Assembly: GCA_015272395.1 (NCBI GenBank) | Contig: JACYLQ010000012.1 | Coordinates: 1 to 56,411, forward strand | Source of the DNA: Calothrix sp. C42_A2020_038 | GTDB taxonomy: Bacteria; Cyanobacteriota; Cyanobacteriia; Cyanobacteriales; Nostocaceae | DNA: 56,411 nt | Reading direction: 5' to 3' | Shown: positions 54,008 to 56,411 of the stretch, piece by piece | Layout of the letters: every line of letters begins with the position of its first letter | Position numbering within the stretch: the first letter of the stretch is position 1 | The notes under the pieces: model-generated | Databases searched by the model: none | What the model was told of the DNA's origin: nothing | The model's input: the letters and a program-made list of their open reading frames with translations, nothing else | Translations under genes and position numbers: made by a program

Positions 54008-56411
54008 TTATGTCTTAACAAATACCTGTGATGAACCTTCGACTTGGTTTTCTATTAAGCCATCGACTGTAGCGATGAACTCATGCTCTAAATATGGTTT
54101 TGTTATGTAAGCATTGGCGCCTAATGCTTCAGCCAGCTTACGGTGTTTATCTGCACTGCGTGATGTGAGAATAATGACTGGTTTTTCGGATAAGCTAGTG
54201 TTTTGGCGGACGTTTGATAATAATTCAAAACCATTCATGCGTGGCATTTCTAAGTCTGAAACAACTAGCTCAATTTCGGGATGTCGCTGTAGTTTTTCGA
54301 CTGCTTCGATACCGTTTTGAGCTTGTATAACTTGATAACCTGCTTTCTGCAAGGTTAAAGATAATGTTTGCCGTAAGCTAATCGCATCATCAACAACTAA
54401 TACCACTTTTTGCTTTCTGTTGATAGCTGGTTTTACTTGAGGTAAACTGACACCGTTGTTTGAAGGTGTAAGCAATGGTGCTGATGGAGTTGCCAAGATT
54501 GGTAAGACTTTTTTCTTAGATGCAGGCAATGCCATAACATCGAGAGATGCTTGCATTTCGCTGGTTTCTAAAAGCAGCGAACCATCGATGACTAAAACCA
54601 GATTCCCATTAGCTAAACTCGAACAACCGTAGACAAACTTGGGAGGAGCAATAGTTGAACTCAAAGGACGAATCACTAGTTCTTGTTCACCGATAATTTG
54701 ATCAACTTCCAAAGCCAAGATGCTATGATTTCGTCGCAGTACTAGTACAGGGTTTACGACTTCCTCACGGTCTTGAACTGTAGCGTTGTGGTTAAAATTG
54801 GCGCCACTTTTGAAGGAGCTATTATAGTACAAATAATCGGATAAGTTACGTAAACTAACCATCCGCTCATCTTTGCCAGTATTCCAATGTAGAACTTTTC
54901 TGCCTTCAAACTCTTTGATTTGCTCGGAAGATGGGAGTAATATTTTTTCAATACTATCTAATAGTAAGGCATATACTGCACCTTCTGCTTGAACAATCAT
55001 TAATTGGTCGGTAGTCATAGAAAATGGTATTTTTAGTACAAAGGTTGTTCCTTGGTTAGGAAGAGAATAAACTGATATCGAACCATCAAGAGCTTCTAAC
55101 TGGGTTTGCACAATATCAAGACCAATACCACGTCCAGATATTTCACTGACTTGACCGGCAGTTGAAAACCCAGGAGAGAATAATAGTTCTAAAAGCTCTT
55201 CTTCGCTCGGATGCTCGGAGTCGGAAATTAAACCAAGCTCAATACCTTTTTTGCGGATTTTCTCGAAATTTAACCCCTGCCCATCATCACGCACTTCGAT
55301 GATTGTTTGACTACCTTGGTGATATGCACGAATCTCAATCACACCAGTTTCAGGTTTGCCATGTTTTTGCCTTATATCTGGCGCCTCGATACCGTGGTCA
55401 AATGCATTACGTACTAAATGTAACAATGGGTCATAGAGCTTTTCAGAAATAGCTTTATCTACTAACACCTGGGTTCCAGTTAGTTTGACTTCAGCTTTCT
55501 TACCATAAACATTGGCAAGATTTACAACCAATTGGGGAAAACGATTCAATATATTCGCTAGTGGCGCCATTCGCGCGTCTACGATATTGTCAATGATACT
55601 AAGTGTTAAATTTTGATTTTTATCGTGAACTTGTGTAGATTGTCGCAAGATTAAATCGAGTGACTCCGCAATTTCTTGTAATTGAAGAGTTTCTTCTTGT
55701 GCGGAGTGGAGTGCCATGTAAAATTCAGTGTAGTCATCCATTTCCAATGCATCAAAATCTACCGATGCCACATTTCTCATAGCTTGCTGGCTTTGATACT
55801 GCATTTGAAGCGGTAAGTCACGCAGCTCGTTAATAGTTGCTTGGTGTCTTTGAAGATATTGAGTTAATTGCTCGACAATTTCCTGTAACTGTTCATCTTG
55901 AAGAGTTCGACGTTTTTGATAAATTAATAATTCTCCAGCCAGGTAATTAAGACGTTGTAACCCATCAATATCGACTCTGACAAAGGACTTTTGACGAGGA
56001 TTTTTATTATCCGGTGTAGGTTGAGATTTATTTTGTTGGTTAGTTTGTGATTGGACGTTAATAACGCTGACATTAACATTCTCATCACTAGTTGGATAAA
56101 CCACATTAGATTCGTGAGTTGCTTTAACAATAGTAATTGGCTCATCATCCGTTTGTAGCTCATTAACATCAGCCTGTATACTAATGTTAGAATCATCTGG
56201 TGGATACAAGCTTGTGTTTTGAATGACTGTTTCAACGATATCAGTGCTAAGACTGGAAATAATTTCTTCACCCCATATAGCTTCGATACCATTTTGAGTT
56301 GACTCAATAGGTGATGAAACAAATTCTTCGATTTCAATACTACTTTGATTTCGCTTAATAGGTGATGAAACAAATTCTTCGATTTCAATACTACTTTGAT
56401 TTCGCTTAATA
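54008..56411 (-). CDS. CheA-like hybrid histidine kinase with response-regulator domain (5' end beyond window)
   Basis: The open frame continues off the window end, so the N-terminus (with the expected Hpt domain) is missing. Seen in order: an acidic linker with two 17-residue repeats, a dimerisation segment (VDIDGLQRLNYLAGELLIYQ), HATPase (LVRNAFDHGIEAPDIR, RDDGQGLNFEKI, SGRGIGLDIV), a CheW-like domain, and a C-terminal receiver (VVLVVDDAISLRQTL, with phospho-acceptor Asp in VVSDLEMPRMNG). This layout matches PilL/PixL/HmpE-type kinases that control type IV pili motility in cyanobacteria. The associated CheW/CheY genes would lie beyond the window. Confidence 0.93.
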   Translation of the reverse strand, partial: IKRNQSSIEIEEFVSSPIKRNQSSIEIEEFVSSPIESTQNGIEAIWGEEIISSLSTDIVETVIQNTSLYPPDDSNISIQADVNELQTDDEPITIVKATHESNVVYPTSDENVNVSVINVQSQTNQQNKSQPTPDNKNPRQKSFVRVDIDGLQRLNYLAGELLIYQKRRTLQDEQLQEIVEQLTQYLQRHQATINELRDLPLQMQYQSQQAMRNVASVDFDALEMDDYTEFYMALHSAQEETLQLQEIAESLDLILRQSTQVHDKNQNLTLSIIDNIVDARMAPLANILNRFPQLVVNLANVYGKKAEVKLTGTQVLVDKAISEKLYDPLLHLVRNAFDHGIEAPDIRQKHGKPETGVIEIRAYHQGSQTIIEVRDDGQGLNFEKIRKKGIELGLISDSEHPSEEELLELLFSPGFSTAGQVSEISGRGIGLDIVQTQLEALDGSISVYSLPNQGTTFVLKIPFSMTTDQLMIVQAEGAVYALLLDSIEKILLPSSEQIKEFEGRKVLHWNTGKDERMVSLRNLSDYLYYNSSFKSGANFNHNATVQDREEVVNPVLVLRRNHSILALEVDQIIGEQELVIRPLSSTIAPPKFVYGCSSLANGNLVLVIDGSLLLETSEMQASLDVMALPASKKKVLPILATPSAPLLTPSNNGVSLPQVKPAINRKQKVVLVVDDAISLRQTLSLTLQKAGYQVIQAQNGIEAVEKLQRHPEIELVVSDLEMPRMNGFELLSNVRQNTSLSEKPVIILTSRSADKHRKLAEALGANAYITKPYLEHEFIATVDGLIENQVEGSSQVFVKT
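56310..56411. repeat. Perfect 51-bp tandem duplication inside the kinase gene
   Basis: Positions 56310-56360 and 56361-56411 are identical 51-base units. Read on the minus strand each encodes 17 residues (IKRNQSSIEIEEFVSSP), in frame, so the coding frame is preserved. The window ends at the unit boundary, so more copies may follow. It lies in the linker before the kinase core. Confidence 0.93.

Noticed and set aside
55924-56388. 154-codon minus-strand open frame in another register over the kinase 5' region
   Set aside because: It overlaps the kinase frame that continues to the window edge; it only reflects the low-complexity linker.

Overview
The window is a piece of a filamentous cyanobacterial chromosome, most likely Nostocales. 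It opens with the C-terminus of the photosystem II D2 protein (psbD). It also carries several cyanobacteria-typical families: SLH/OprB porin, DUF3352, DUF928, DUF1822, and a CheA-REC hybrid kinase. DNA is AT-rich, yet the palindrome GGCGCC occurs about 60 times, far above chance, and CGCGCG is also frequent; the classic HIP1 octamer was seen once. No family assignment could be checked by a search, so names rest on motif reading.

Left part (1-12.5 kb): psbD end and terminator, a roughly 290-nt structured RNA with its own terminator and no ORF, pterin-4a-carbinolamine dehydratase, an SLH-OprB porin, an Rrf2 regulator, a DnaJ-domain protein, a tandem-domain QueD/PTPS protein, a methyltransferase, a DUF3352 membrane protein and an M1 aminopeptidase with HEAT repeats. 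The gap before DUF3352 contains a large inverted repeat and a 107-bp MITE-like repeat; a second copy of the 107-bp repeat lies at 51.9 kb.

Centre (13.6-35.8 kb): 17 co-directional genes for a cell-surface polysaccharide. They encode nine GT2/GT4-type or related glycosyltransferases, a Wzc-like tyrosine kinase/co-polymerase, a Wzy/ligase-like membrane protein, a Wzm/Wzt ABC exporter with a C-terminal glycan-binding domain, a methyltransferase, two tandem GlfT2-like galactofuranosyltransferases and UDP-galactopyranose mutase (glf). The set points to a galactofuranose-containing glycan. No initiating phosphoglycosyltransferase, flippase or outer-membrane export protein lies in the window.

Right part (36-56.4 kb): a PD-(D/E)XK-like protein, debris of two broken genes, a membrane protein of unknown function and a histidine kinase. 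Then comes a locus of secreted and regulatory genes: DUF928, CHAT-CHASE2, a decayed coiled-coil gene, a large two-partner-secretion exoprotein, a divergent sigma factor, DUF1822 and a TPR-CHAT protein. After this lie the second MITE copy, a small coiled-coil protein, a solo TnpB element, and a CheA-like hybrid kinase running off the window end with a perfect 51-bp tandem repeat. The CHAT/sigma/DUF1822/exoprotein locus is the best candidate for an undescribed system: a protease-controlled sigma pathway for surface adhesion, by analogy to TPR-CHAT/Csx30/sigma in type III-E CRISPR.
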